In this document: piece by piece, positions 1 to 7,247 of the stretch
Layout of the letters: each line of letters begins with the position of its first letter
Numbering within the stretch: the first letter of the stretch is position 1
Program-made: the position numbers and the translations under genes
NCBI GenBank assembly: GCA_963725415.1
Contig: CAVRZY010000244.1
Span: forward strand, 1 to 28,746
Direction: 5' to 3'
Length of the DNA stretch: 28,746 bases
Origin: CAVRZY01 sp963725415
Lineage (GTDB): Bacteria > Acidobacteriota > Terriglobia > Bryobacterales > Bryobacteraceae
Notes under the pieces: generated by a model
Database searches by the model: none
The model's input: the letters and a program-made list of their open reading frames with translations, nothing else
Told to the model about the DNA's origin: nothing

Positions 1-1
1 G

Positions 2-94
2 GAGCCTGGCTCCAAGAGCCCCTTGAGCTCGAAAAGCAAGAAACCTGCCGCCAGCAAGTCCGCTTCCGCCAGCGCCCCGCAAGCGCTACAATAG
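2..94 (+). CDS. C-terminal tail of a gene entering from the left (partial)
   Basis: One frame stays open from the window edge to a TAG at 92-94. It encodes about 30 residues rich in Ser, Ala, Lys and Pro (for example SSKSKKPAASKSASASAP). Such low-complexity basic tails are common at the C-termini of acidobacterial proteins, but nothing here identifies the family. The stop lies 8 bases before the tRNA gene. The other two frames give less protein-like sequence. This is a guess from composition only. Confidence 0.35.
   Translation, partial: EPGSKSPLSSKSKKPAASKSASASAPQALQ
87..92 (+). promoter_or_regulatory. Possible -10 box of the tRNA-Arg gene
   Basis: TACAAT matches the -10 consensus at 5 of 6 positions and lies 10 bases before the first base of the tRNA, a fitting place for a tRNA promoter. 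No convincing -35 box is seen 17 bases upstream. It overlaps the end of the preceding reading frame. Confidence 0.35.
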
Positions 95-102
95 TCCTCA
101 GT

Positions 103-179
103 GCGCCCGTAGCTCAGATGGATAGAGCGCTTGCCTCCGGAGCAAGAGGTCGCGCGTTCGAATCGCGCCGGGCGTACCA
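103..179 (+). tRNA. tRNA-Arg, anticodon CCG, CCA encoded
   Basis: The full cloverleaf can be folded by eye. The acceptor stem GCGCCCG pairs with CGGGCGU (one G-U at the end). The anticodon stem is CUUGC/GCAAG around the loop CUCCGGA, giving anticodon CCG (Arg, codon CGG). The T-arm has GCGCG/CGCGC with the loop UUCGAAU. The discriminator is A, followed by a genomically encoded CCA. The bases from 140 to 180 recur at 2061-2101, so this gene looks like the attachment site of an integrated element. Confidence 0.97.
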
Positions 180-180
180 G
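140..180 (+). repeat. tRNA 3'-end direct repeat, left copy (att-like)
   Basis: These 41 bases, from the end of the anticodon arm through the T-arm and CCA, are identical to 2061-2101. Allowing one inserted base the similarity extends left through the anticodon loop (131-139 against 2051-2059). Tyrosine recombinases of genomic islands typically recombine within this part of tRNA genes and leave such repeats. Confidence 0.9.
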
Positions 181-337
181 TCGGACTTTTAGGATCAGCA
201 GCCCGCGCTAGCCGGCGAGCGGCGCAAATCACGCTTGACCCCTTGCTCGGCGCAGATTCTGTCCACGGAGATTCCACGCGATGATTCTGCGTCGGTGTCA
301 GCCATCGGAATCACGGGAACTTTCTGCAAAGTTTTTG

Positions 338-366
338 TTGTTTTTTGCTCCCAGTATTGCTACACT
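338..366 (+). promoter_or_regulatory. Candidate promoter of the PEP-CTERM gene
   Basis: TTGTTT (338-343) and TACACT (361-366) are spaced by 17 bases and each match 4 of 6 consensus positions. They sit in a T-rich stretch that contrasts with the surrounding GC-rich DNA, about 55 bases before the start codon. Visual match only. Confidence 0.35.
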
Positions 367-409
367 GGACGATTGCCGAGATCGATAGAAGACGCGCACA
401 AACGAAAGT

Positions 410-415
410 AGGAGG
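410..415 (+). promoter_or_regulatory. Shine-Dalgarno AGGAGG of the PEP-CTERM gene
   Basis: A perfect AGGAGG lies 6 bases before the ATG at 422 and fixes that start. Confidence 0.75.
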
Positions 416-421
416 TCTGTC

Positions 422-970
422 ATGAAGTTTTCGAGGGCCCGCTTTTTGCTGGCCGCTTTGGTACTCTTTTTGGGGGCGCTCACAGCGCATGCCGGGACAA
501 TTGGCAATTGGGACCCGTCTCTTCCGGCGCCGGCCCCGGTCCTGAATGCTGGCTGGGCACCCGACCAAATCAATGCGGCTGGAGTACCCTCTTTGGATTC
601 CCCTTATGTCTACAATCTGGCGTTCCCGGCCACTTTCACGATCACCGATGACTTCATAGTGGGCGACGTGTACACGGTTTCGGATTTTGGGGCCCAGATC
701 CTGATGACCGCCAACTGGGGCGCGATGCCTCCGTTCGGTGGTCCTGGTCCCGATCCCTTTGGGTGGCTCAATGCTGGCTACGCCAAGGGGTCGGTTCAAC
801 TGGCCGCAGGCCCCCACTCCCTCGTGGTCGTGGGGAACGGGGCCGGTGGAGTACCCGCTGGCTTTTGGACCCGGATTGACAGCGCGCCTGTGCCTGAGCC
901 TTCGACGCTCGCGCTTTTGAGTGTGGGTCTTGGAGCCCTCTGCTTTCTGCGTCGTCGGAAGAGCCACTGA
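422..970 (+). CDS. PEP-CTERM sorting-domain exported protein
   Basis: This 182-residue protein has an N-terminal signal peptide (basic MKFSRAR, a hydrophobic core, likely cleavage after AHA near residue 24). It ends with a PEP-CTERM signal: VPEPSTLALL at about 157-166, a short hydrophobic helix and the basic end RRRKSH. In known systems exosortase cleaves at this signal and the protein is delivered to the surface or extracellular matrix. The middle is rich in Gly, Pro and aromatic residues and suggests a small beta-rich secreted domain, not matched to a named family. The start is supported by a perfect Shine-Dalgarno. No exosortase gene is in the window. The gene lies between the two tRNA repeats. 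Confidence 0.85.
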   Translation: MKFSRARFLLAALVLFLGALTAHAGTIGNWDPSLPAPAPVLNAGWAPDQINAAGVPSLDSPYVYNLAFPATFTITDDFIVGDVYTVSDFGAQILMTANWGAMPPFGGPGPDPFGWLNAGYAKGSVQLAAGPHSLVVVGNGAGGVPAGFWTRIDSAPVPEPSTLALLSVGLGALCFLRRRKSH

Positions 971-1374
971 CCGGATCTGTAGGAGCCGCTTCGAGAGGTC
1001 GCGCACGGACAGGATTGTCTGCCTCGACCGTCCGGACAGTAGAAGCATAGGGCGGTTTCCGCTGCAAGGCCGCCCGTCATGGTCAGCGGGCTGCACTCAG
1101 AATGCGCCCTGCTAAGGCAGTTCCGGCAGGTTCGTGACTCACCCGGAGAAGGTTTGTGACGCCGATTGTGAGGTAACCCCTCACTGGACGGCCTCCGTGA
1201 CGGGTCGTTGCACCTCGGGCCACCATTGTCAGCCCCGCTCTCTTAGTCGTGCGTGACCCTCGGGCCACGGTATCCGCTCTGTAGAGCGGGCACTTGCCTC
1301 CGTTTTCCTTCCAGTAGCTCGGCCTCCCCTTGGATCTCTCGGCATAGAGGGCCATCCGGGGATGCTGGGAGCCT
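971..1374. other. 404 bp without a recognised gene
   Basis: Between the PEP-CTERM stop and the end of mrr no protein family is recognised. A 90-codon frame on the minus strand (1083-1355) has no recognisable domain and unconvincing composition. Small inverted repeats are visible: GGGCGG/CCGCCC at 1050-1075 with a 14-base loop, GTGAGG/CCTCAC at 1168-1184 and CCGCTC/GAGCGG at 1274-1289 with a tetraloop. None has a T-tract, so none is a clear terminator. The stretch may be debris from deletions in the putative island. Confidence 0.5.
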
Positions 1375-2019
1375 CTAGGCCCTCTCGAAGCAGTCGGAGT
1401 CGAGACGCTTCACCCCGATGGTCCCGTCGATGCCTCCATCACCGGTCTTGCCAACCGCTTTTGCTGCGTCTTCGACGGAGCCGCCGTACCCCGTGGCAAC
1501 CAGCAGTCCAATGACAAGTTCCTCGAAGAACGTAGGAGGCGCCTTCTTGACGGCCTCCAACACATCACTTGCCAACGCCTTCCTCAGGACCATGTAGGCG
1601 CTCGCTAGCTGCTCTTCGGGCGTCTCCGTCTTCCCTACCTTGACTTCCTGACCACCGTCTTCGCCCCCGTCTTGCGTGCCCCTGTGAAAGGCGACGAACT
1701 CGGCGTACTTCGACAGATGCTGGATAGTGAGCTTCGCCAACTTCAAATCCAGAAGGTCTTTCCCCCGGCGAGTGATCCTGAAGACACCACGCCTGACTCG
1801 CTCCAGAGCGACAGCCTTCGTCATGTAAACCGTACTCCACGCGACCCGGTTCGCGAAGACACCCGGAACACCACTCGGCACCTTCTGTGACAGGTCTTCT
1901 AGCGTCAGCTTCAGGTCTTCGGCTATCCGCTCTCGCAGTTCGGCCATTGTATGTTCATTCCCGTCAGAGGTCAGGCGCAAGACGGGCATGAAGAACGACT
2001 GAAAGTCAGGAACGGGCAC
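1375..2019 (-). pseudogene. mrr: Mrr-type restriction endonuclease with internal deletion
   Basis: Read from a GTG at 2019, the protein begins VPVPDFQSFFMPVLRL, like the start of Mrr enzymes. Residues about 1-95 form the winged-helix DNA-binding Mrr_N domain. The catalytic domain begins at about residue 160 (PPTFFEELVIGLLVATGYGG) and reaches GKTGDGGIDG with its metal-binding Asp. It then jumps to VKRLDSDCFERA, which resembles the last residues of intact Mrr proteins (E. coli ends LDMDYFE). The roughly 90 residues between, including the QxK catalytic motif, are missing. The length is 214 residues against about 300 in the family. Mrr cuts methylated or foreign DNA; this copy should be unable to cleave but might still bind DNA. 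A longer in-frame extension upstream reads the tRNA fragment antisense and is not believed. Confidence 0.8.
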
Positions 2020-2060
2020 GTTGGCAGCCCCCGGACCAGACCGCGCCCGGCTGTCTCCGA

Positions 2061-2101
2061 GAGCAAGAGGTCGCGCGTTCGAATCGCGCCGGGCGTACCA
2101 G
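2061..2101 (+). repeat. tRNA 3'-end direct repeat, right copy (att-like)
   Basis: Identical over 41 bases to 140-180 in the tRNA-Arg gene. The sequence to its left keeps a decayed anticodon loop with one extra base (CTCCGAG for CTCCGG) but has no D-arm or 5' acceptor strand, so this is not a functional tRNA. If the island model is right, the DNA from 2102 on lay directly after the tRNA before integration. Confidence 0.88.
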
Positions 2102-2248
2102 ACCTGCTGGTAGAACCAACGCCTCAGACAGCCCTCAAGGAAACGAACCCGCACCAGGACCGCCTGCCCAGGGGCGAGAACCAGGCGGTGAAGGAGCGGC
2201 AGACGTGGCCCTTTCGCGGACCTGGGGGCCAGAGAATCGCGCTGGAAA

Positions 2249-2277
2249 TTCGAAACGCAGCCCGGTGGGTGTATACT
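2249..2277 (+). promoter_or_regulatory. Candidate promoter of the TonB-dependent receptor
   Basis: TATACT (2272-2277) matches the -10 consensus at 5 of 6 positions, 35 bases before the receptor start. The -35 at 2249-2254 (TTCGAA) is weak. The hit lies in the intergenic region after the right tRNA repeat. Confidence 0.35.
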
Positions 2278-2312
2278 GGGCTGCAGCCGGGGAACCGAAT
2301 GGGTGGTCGGAT

Positions 2313-5300
2313 ATGAAAACCTTGCAAAGATGTAAAGTAGTCTGCGCAATGTGCCTGCTCGCGGCCGTTGCGGCTTATTCACAAAGCCTCGCGGGAAGGA
2401 TTTCCGGAACGGTGAGTGACAACAGCGGCGCCGTCATCCCCGGGGCGACGGTGGTGGTGACCAACAAAGCGACGTCGTTGACTTGGAAGACGACGACGGA
2501 CATTAACGGATTCTACGTGGTGACGAACCTGCCTCCAGCCACCTATGACGTTGAGGCGGAGGCGGCGGGATTCCGGAAGGCGCTAAGGGCCGGCTACGAG
2601 TTGCCGGACGCGGGACGAATCACGGCTGACTTCAAGCTGGAAGTGGGGACGGTAACCGAGTCCGTGGTGGTGACCGAGGTGCTCGGCGAGACGGTGAACA
2701 CTATTTCCGGGGAAGTCGCGCGCACCATCGATTCCGAGCAGGTCGAAGATTTGGCATTGAATGGACGGAACTACCTGCAACTGGTCTCCCTGATTCCGGG
2801 CGTAGTGCTGCTGGACGAGGACCAGATGGCGCTGACGACCAGTCTGAGCGTGACCAATCAATCGGTGAACGGAACTCGCGGGGGAAGCAACCATCTGATG
2901 GTAGACGGCGGGATGAACCTGGATTCCGGCAGCAACGGGAGCCAGGTCAGCAACGTCGGAGTGGACTTCATCCGAGAGATGCGGGTGCAGACCTCGGCCT
3001 TCTCGGCCGAGTATGGGCGGAACTCGGGCGCCTCGATCAACGTGGTGACTAAGAGCGGCGGCAACCGTTACAACGGCAGCCTGTTCCATACTCTCCGGAA
3101 CGATTATGTGGATGCCAAGGACTATTTCTCGCCGCAGCAGCAGGCCTTCCGCTTCAACGACTTCGGCTTCAGCCTGGGCGGCCCCATCGCATTCGGTCCG
3201 CTGAAGAAAGGCCAACTGTTCTTTTTCGCCGGCGAGGAGTGGAAGAAGATCCGCCGGTTCACGAGTCCGACCCGCCGGACGCTGCCGACGCGCGCGGAGC
3301 GTGTAGGGGACTTCTCGCGCCGCACAAACAACATCTATTACCCCGGCACCCGCACGCCCATTCCGGAGAAGAACCTGTCGAGCCTGATGACCGCGGACGG
3401 GCGCGCGATCATGAAGGTTTATGACGCGATGGAGAAGTACACGGCCAGTTATGTGGACACGCCCACCACCAACAACGCGGTCTTCCAGGTGCTGAATCCG
3501 TTCAACTGGCGCCAGGACATCGTGCGCATCGACTGGAAGGCGAGCGAGCGTCAGTCGGTTTACTTCCGGTGGATTCACGACAGCTACGATCTCATCGATC
3601 CGTTTGGCACCTTTAACAGCTCGCAACTTCCCACCACGCCCACCGCCCGGAACCGGCCCGGGTACGGTCCGCAGCTCAGTTTACTGTCGATGATCAGCCC
3701 GCGGCTGTACAACGAGGCCAAGATCAACGCTTCGTGGCACGGGCAGCGCACGCCGCTCCAGGGCGCCAACTGGCTGCGGAGCACCTACGCCTTCCAGTTC
3801 CCGCTGGTGTTCGGCGGCAACGGCCCGTACCCGAGCGGGATACCGGACGTAAGCATCAGCAGCTTTGCGACTTTCAACGGGCCGGCTCGGGTGTATTTGA
3901 TGGCCCCGACCACGGACATTTCGATCTCGGACAACCTTTCCTACATCCTGGGGCGACACGCCGTCAAAGGCGGGGTGATGATCATTCGGAACCGCAAGGA
4001 CCAGAACGGGCGGTCGGTCTATGACGGGAGCGTGACTTTCAACACGAGCGCGAACAATGGCACTACCAATTACGCCCTGGCGGATGCGGCGCTGGGACAG
4101 TTCCAGCTTTACACCGAAGCGGCCAGCGACCCGATAGGGTTCTTCCGTTTCTCTCAGTACGACGCCTACGTGCAGGATTTCTGGAGGCTGACTCACCGTT
4201 TCAGCATCGAGGTGGGCCTGCGGTACAGCCATTACATCCCCACCTACACGGCGGCGAACAACATTGTGAATCTCGTGCTGGCGTTATACGATCCGGCCAA
4301 AGCCGTGTCCGTAACGTCCACCGGGCTGATCGTACCGGGTTCGGGGAATCCGTTGAACGGGCTGATTCTGGCCGGTGACGGGGTGCCGAAGAGCCAGCTT
4401 GGGCGCGTACTGGGAGCGAACAGTCCGGAGGTGCTGGCGGTGCCCGTGGGCGCTCCGCGTGGCTTCTACAACACAGCCAACCTCTTCATGCCGAGGTTCA
4501 GTTTCGCGTGGGCGCCGTTTGCGAACAGCCGGATGGCGGTGCGGGGTGGATTCGGCGCCTACCACGACCGGATGCAGGGAAACCTGATTTACTCGCAGAC
4601 CAACATTCCACCGTTCTCCAAGCAGGTTTCCTTGGAAAGCGGGAATCTGTCGAATCCGCTGGGCGGCGTCACTTCGGCGCTGGCGGTGATGGGAAGCATC
4701 AACGCCATCGATCCGAACCTGAAGATTCCCACGGTTTACAGTTACAACCTCGGCATCCAGCGCGAGTTGAAGTGGGGATTCTTCCTGGATGCCACCTACG
4801 TCGGCAATGTGGGCCATCACCTGTTGCGGCAGCCGGACATCAATTTCCCACCGTTCGTGGTCCTGGCGCAGAATTACACCATCCCCAGCGCGCAGCGGCC
4901 GGTAACGAATGCCATCCGGCCGTACAAAGGCTACTCGGCCATCCGGATGTTCCTGAGCGATGCCAACTCGAGCTACAACGGCTTGCAGACGTACCTGACG
5001 AGGCGCAAGGGAAACCTGGTGCTGACGGTGAGCTATACCTGGTCGCACGCCATCGCGGATGCGAGCAGCGACACGGAGAACCCCGACAGCGGGTTGGAGT
5101 ATACCAACCGGCGCTTTTTCCGCGGCTCGACGACTTATGACCGGCGGCACGTTTTTGTGACCACCTACACGTACCGTATTCCGCTGCTTCGGAAGCGGCG
5201 CGGGTTTGTTGGTGCGGGGCTCGGACGTTGGGAGATCAGCGGGATCACGCGCTGGCAAGCCGGGCAGCCGCTGACCCCCACGGGCAGCGCCACGGGTGTC

Positions 5301-5651
5301 ACGCGGCGGGCCGATTACATCGGCGGCGAGGTCTCCCTGCCCTCCGACGAGCGGGGACCGAACCGCTGGTTCGACACGGCTGCCTTCCGCACGGCTCCGA
5401 ATGACCGCTTGGGCACGGCGGGCGTGGGAATCATCCGAGGTCCGGGTCTCTATTTGTGGGATGTCTCGCTGCGCAAGGAGTTCAGGCTGCACGAGAACTG
5501 GAGGCTGCGGTTCCAGGCCGACGCGTTCAACCTGATGAACCACGTTAACTTCCGCAGCCTGAACGTGACCACGAGCAACACCGACTTCGGGTCATTCAGC
5601 GCGGCCGGTCCGCCGCGCAACCTCCAGTTCGGGGCACGGATCACCTTCTGA
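2313..5651 (+). CDS. Oar-like TonB-dependent outer-membrane receptor
   Basis: This 1112-residue protein has a signal peptide (residues 1-23, ending AYSQ). A carboxypeptidase-regulatory beta-sandwich domain follows at about 27-110 (GRISGTVSDNSGAVIPGATV, then GFYVVTNLPPATYDVEAEA), then a TonB plug at about 130-260 (LNGRNYLQLVSLIPGV, INVVTKSGGNRYNGS), and a long beta-barrel ending in FGARITF with a terminal Phe as expected for outer-membrane insertion. The architecture is that of the large Oar/TonB receptors greatly expanded in Acidobacteria, thought to take up oligosaccharides, peptides or metal chelates with TonB-ExbBD energy. The substrate cannot be read from the sequence. The start at 2313 is chosen because the signal peptide begins there; an in-frame extension to 2205 would bury it. 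The gene stands alone. Confidence 0.93.
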   Translation: MKTLQRCKVVCAMCLLAAVAAYSQSLAGRISGTVSDNSGAVIPGATVVVTNKATSLTWKTTTDINGFYVVTNLPPATYDVEAEAAGFRKALRAGYELPDAGRITADFKLEVGTVTESVVVTEVLGETVNTISGEVARTIDSEQVEDLALNGRNYLQLVSLIPGVVLLDEDQMALTTSLSVTNQSVNGTRGGSNHLMVDGGMNLDSGSNGSQVSNVGVDFIREMRVQTSAFSAEYGRNSGASINVVTKSGGNRYNGSLFHTLRNDYVDAKDYFSPQQQAFRFNDFGFSLGGPIAFGPLKKGQLFFFAGEEWKKIRRFTSPTRRTLPTRAERVGDFSRRTNNIYYPGTRTPIPEKNLSSLMTADGRAIMKVYDAMEKYTASYVDTPTTNNAVFQVLNPFNWRQDIVRIDWKASERQSVYFRWIHDSYDLIDPFGTFNSSQLPTTPTARNRPGYGPQLSLLSMISPRLYNEAKINASWHGQRTPLQGANWLRSTYAFQFPLVFGGNGPYPSGIPDVSISSFATFNGPARVYLMAPTTDISISDNLSYILGRHAVKGGVMIIRNRKDQNGRSVYDGSVTFNTSANNGTTNYALADAALGQFQLYTEAASDPIGFFRFSQYDAYVQDFWRLTHRFSIEVGLRYSHYIPTYTAANNIVNLVLALYDPAKAVSVTSTGLIVPGSGNPLNGLILAGDGVPKSQLGRVLGANSPEVLAVPVGAPRGFYNTANLFMPRFSFAWAPFANSRMAVRGGFGAYHDRMQGNLIYSQTNIPPFSKQVSLESGNLSNPLGGVTSALAVMGSINAIDPNLKIPTVYSYNLGIQRELKWGFFLDATYVGNVGHHLLRQPDINFPPFVVLAQNYTIPSAQRPVTNAIRPYKGYSAIRMFLSDANSSYNGLQTYLTRRKGNLVLTVSYTWSHAIADASSDTENPDSGLEYTNRRFFRGSTTYDRRHVFVTTYTYRIPLLRKRRGFVGAGLGRWEISGITRWQAGQPLTPTGSATGVTRRADYIGGEVSLPSDERGPNRWFDTAAFRTAPNDRLGTAGVGIIRGPGLYLWDVSLRKEFRLHENWRLRFQADAFNLMNHVNFRSLNVTTSNTDFGSFSAAGPPRNLQFGARITF

Positions 5652-5660
5652 CTCCGACCA

Positions 5661-5798
5661 CCAATTGACGATTGGCTCATTGACGATTGCCGATTGGAGT
5701 GTCCCGCGGCGCCAGACACAGCAATCGTCAATCGTCAATCCCACAATCATCAATTCTCCCGAAACAGTTGTTCGGTTGCGGCCATGCCGCGCTGTGGA
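5661..5798. repeat. Intergenic hairpin repeat, copy 1
   Basis: Two modules also occur in the same order at 19264-19424. Module A (5661-5739) is built from ATTGACGATTG words on the left and their reverse complements (CAATCGTCAAT) on the right, around GTGTC-CCGCGGCGCCA-GACAC, so it folds into a long hairpin. Module B (5770-5798) is GGTTGCGG-CCAT-GCCGCG with a small GCGGC/GCCGC hairpin. The element lies between convergent genes and ends 16 bases from the stop of the leftward gene, so it could act as a bidirectional terminator or 3'-end stabiliser. It resembles REP-type elements in layout. Confidence 0.75.
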
Positions 5799-5813
5799 AC
5801 TCCCGATAGCTCC

Positions 5814-6308
5814 CTACCGTTCTCCCTCGAAAATCTCCGAGACCGCCCCGTCCACGTCCTCCACCCGGATGCGCAGTTGCTTGCGGGCTTGGAGCAACTT
5901 CTCGGGAATCTCGAAACGGACCGCCACCATGCGGTCCATCGATTCGCGCGGGCCCACCTTGGTCCGCATCAGCAGAGTCTCGTTGTACTTCTGGCCTAGC
6001 ACGGGGTAGGAGTCGAACAGCCGCTTGGCATCCACCTCCGAGGCCACCGCCCCCTCCAGCACCCGCCCTTGCTGGTCCTCCATCGACACTTCCACCTTGC
6101 GCACTACGAACCGGTAGTCCGAGGGATTCACAAAGCGGAAATCGATCACCACCACCGCGCTGGCGTCGTCCGTCGCCAGCGTGCGCACTTTCTGGATCGA
6201 CCCTTTCAACTCCAGGTGCGCGCCTCGTTGGATGTAGAGAATGGCCGCCACCAGGGCCGCCACCGCCACCACCCCGATACCCACGTATGGCAGGAGTTGC
6301 TTCCTCAC
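5814..6308 (-). CDS. Membrane-anchored protein of unknown function
   Basis: This 164-residue protein has one N-terminal membrane segment (about residues 8-27, LPYVGIGVVAVAALVAAILY) and a soluble, beta-rich remainder probably facing the periplasm. The pattern VVVIDFRFVNPSDYRFVVRKVEVSM resembles the LEA14/WHy-like fold that describes how one property differs from a bound state; that link is weak. The GTG start follows directly on the TGA of the upstream isomerase-like gene with no gap, so translation is probably coupled. The enzyme, this protein and the permease upstream form one leftward cluster. Function unknown. Confidence 0.75.
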   Translation of the reverse strand: MRKQLLPYVGIGVVAVAALVAAILYIQRGAHLELKGSIQKVRTLATDDASAVVVIDFRFVNPSDYRFVVRKVEVSMEDQQGRVLEGAVASEVDAKRLFDSYPVLGQKYNETLLMRTKVGPRESMDRMVAVRFEIPEKLLQARKQLRIRVEDVDGAVSEIFEGER

Positions 6309-7226
6309 TCAGGCCGGCCCCACGATCCGCAGGATCTCTTTCATCGAAGCGTGCGAGGCCGCAATTTGGGTCTCCCCGAAGATGTGCGTCTCCAGCCCGC
6401 AGCAGCCGCGATACCCGTCCTGGGCCAGGGCCTTGAGGATGGCCCGCCAGTCTTGCCGCCCCGGGTAGTCCAGCACGCTGCGCCCCTTGATGTGAATATT
6501 CGCGATCCGCTTCTTGGGAAGAAGCCGGTAGCCATCCGGAAACGCAACCTCCTTGTAAGCTGTCCCATTCAGCGTGTCCCAGTTGACGCCGAACCACTTC
6601 GAAGGCAGCAGTCGCATCAGCTCGGCCAGCTCGGCGCAGGTGGCCACGTTGCACGAGCCTTCATTCTCCACCAGCAGGTGCACTTTTTCTTTAGCCGCCA
6701 GATTCACCATAGGCTCGAGAATCCGCGCCACGCGGGGCAGCAACTTGATCGGCTCCTCGACCCGCGAGAAGGCAAACACGCGGATCTTGTCCGTTCCCAG
6801 GATGTGCGCTGCCTTGATCGCGCCCGCCAGGTCGTCCATGCGCCGCTCGAACTGCGCCCCATCGCGCTTGAGCCGTTTGGCCCGCGCTTCCTGGCTTTCC
6901 GGCTTTCGCCGCACCGGCTCCGTGCCGGGCAGCGAGAACTTCAACAGCGAGGCATCCAGGTAGGAAATCCGGATTCCGTTCTCGGCGAACTCCTTGGCCG
7001 CGGCCCGCAGTTCCGGCTCCGGCATCGATTCATACGCCCCTTTGCCGCCCGGAACCCCGCGCAGTTCCAACCACGACAGGCCGTACTGCCTGGCGAAGGC
7101 AATCGCCCCAGCCGGCGAGCGAGCAATCTCATCGGAAATCGCGCTAATCCTGGACCGACCGATGCGGTTCTTCCCCTGAAGCACGCCGGCCGCCGCCACA
7201 GCCGCCAACAATTCTCTTCGCGTCAC
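6309..7226 (-). CDS. Sugar phosphate isomerase/epimerase-like TIM-barrel protein
   Basis: This 305-residue protein begins TRRELLAAVAAAGVLQG, a twin-arginine-type signal, so export to the periplasm is likely. The rest is a xylose-isomerase-like (AP endonuclease 2) TIM barrel. Metal-ligand positions look preserved: VENEG near 190, GVNWDTLN near 215, ANIHIKG near 245 and GLETH near 285. Members isomerise or epimerise sugars or inositols, and exported acidobacterial and planctomycete members are mostly uncharacterised. The GTG start is supported by a purine-rich GGGGGAG just upstream. It lies 21 bases after the AI-2E permease gene and abuts the membrane protein gene. Confidence 0.83.
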   Translation of the reverse strand: MTRRELLAAVAAAGVLQGKNRIGRSRISAISDEIARSPAGAIAFARQYGLSWLELRGVPGGKGAYESMPEPELRAAAKEFAENGIRISYLDASLLKFSLPGTEPVRRKPESQEARAKRLKRDGAQFERRMDDLAGAIKAAHILGTDKIRVFAFSRVEEPIKLLPRVARILEPMVNLAAKEKVHLLVENEGSCNVATCAELAELMRLLPSKWFGVNWDTLNGTAYKEVAFPDGYRLLPKKRIANIHIKGRSVLDYPGRQDWRAILKALAQDGYRGCCGLETHIFGETQIAASHASMKEILRIVGPA

Positions 7227-7247
7227 TTGCTCCCCCTTCCGTCTTGA

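Larger units (their letters stand above)
140..2101. mobile_element. Putative tRNA-integrated island remnant (no integrase)
   Basis: An intact tRNA-Arg gene at the left and a 41-base copy of its 3' end at the right bound about 1.9 kb. This is the usual footprint of an element integrated at a tRNA 3' end. The interval holds a PEP-CTERM gene (+), 400 bp without a recognised gene, and an internally deleted mrr gene (-), a typical island defence gene. No integrase or excisionase is found inside, so the element is probably a deletion remnant or was mobilised in trans. The alternative is a tRNA fragment duplicated by other means. Confidence 0.6.

Noticed and set aside
1083..1355. 90-codon frame on the minus strand
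   Set aside because: No recognisable domain, no good ribosome site and unconvincing composition; mentioned only within the unexplained region.
2205..2312. Upstream in-frame start of the TonB-dependent receptor
   Set aside because: It would place 36 residues before a clear signal peptide; the ATG at 2313 fits.
2020..2382. In-frame N-terminal extension of mrr on the minus strand
   Set aside because: It translates the tRNA fragment antisense (the familiar YARRDSNARP peptide) and overlaps the receptor gene start; Mrr similarity begins at the GTG at 2019.
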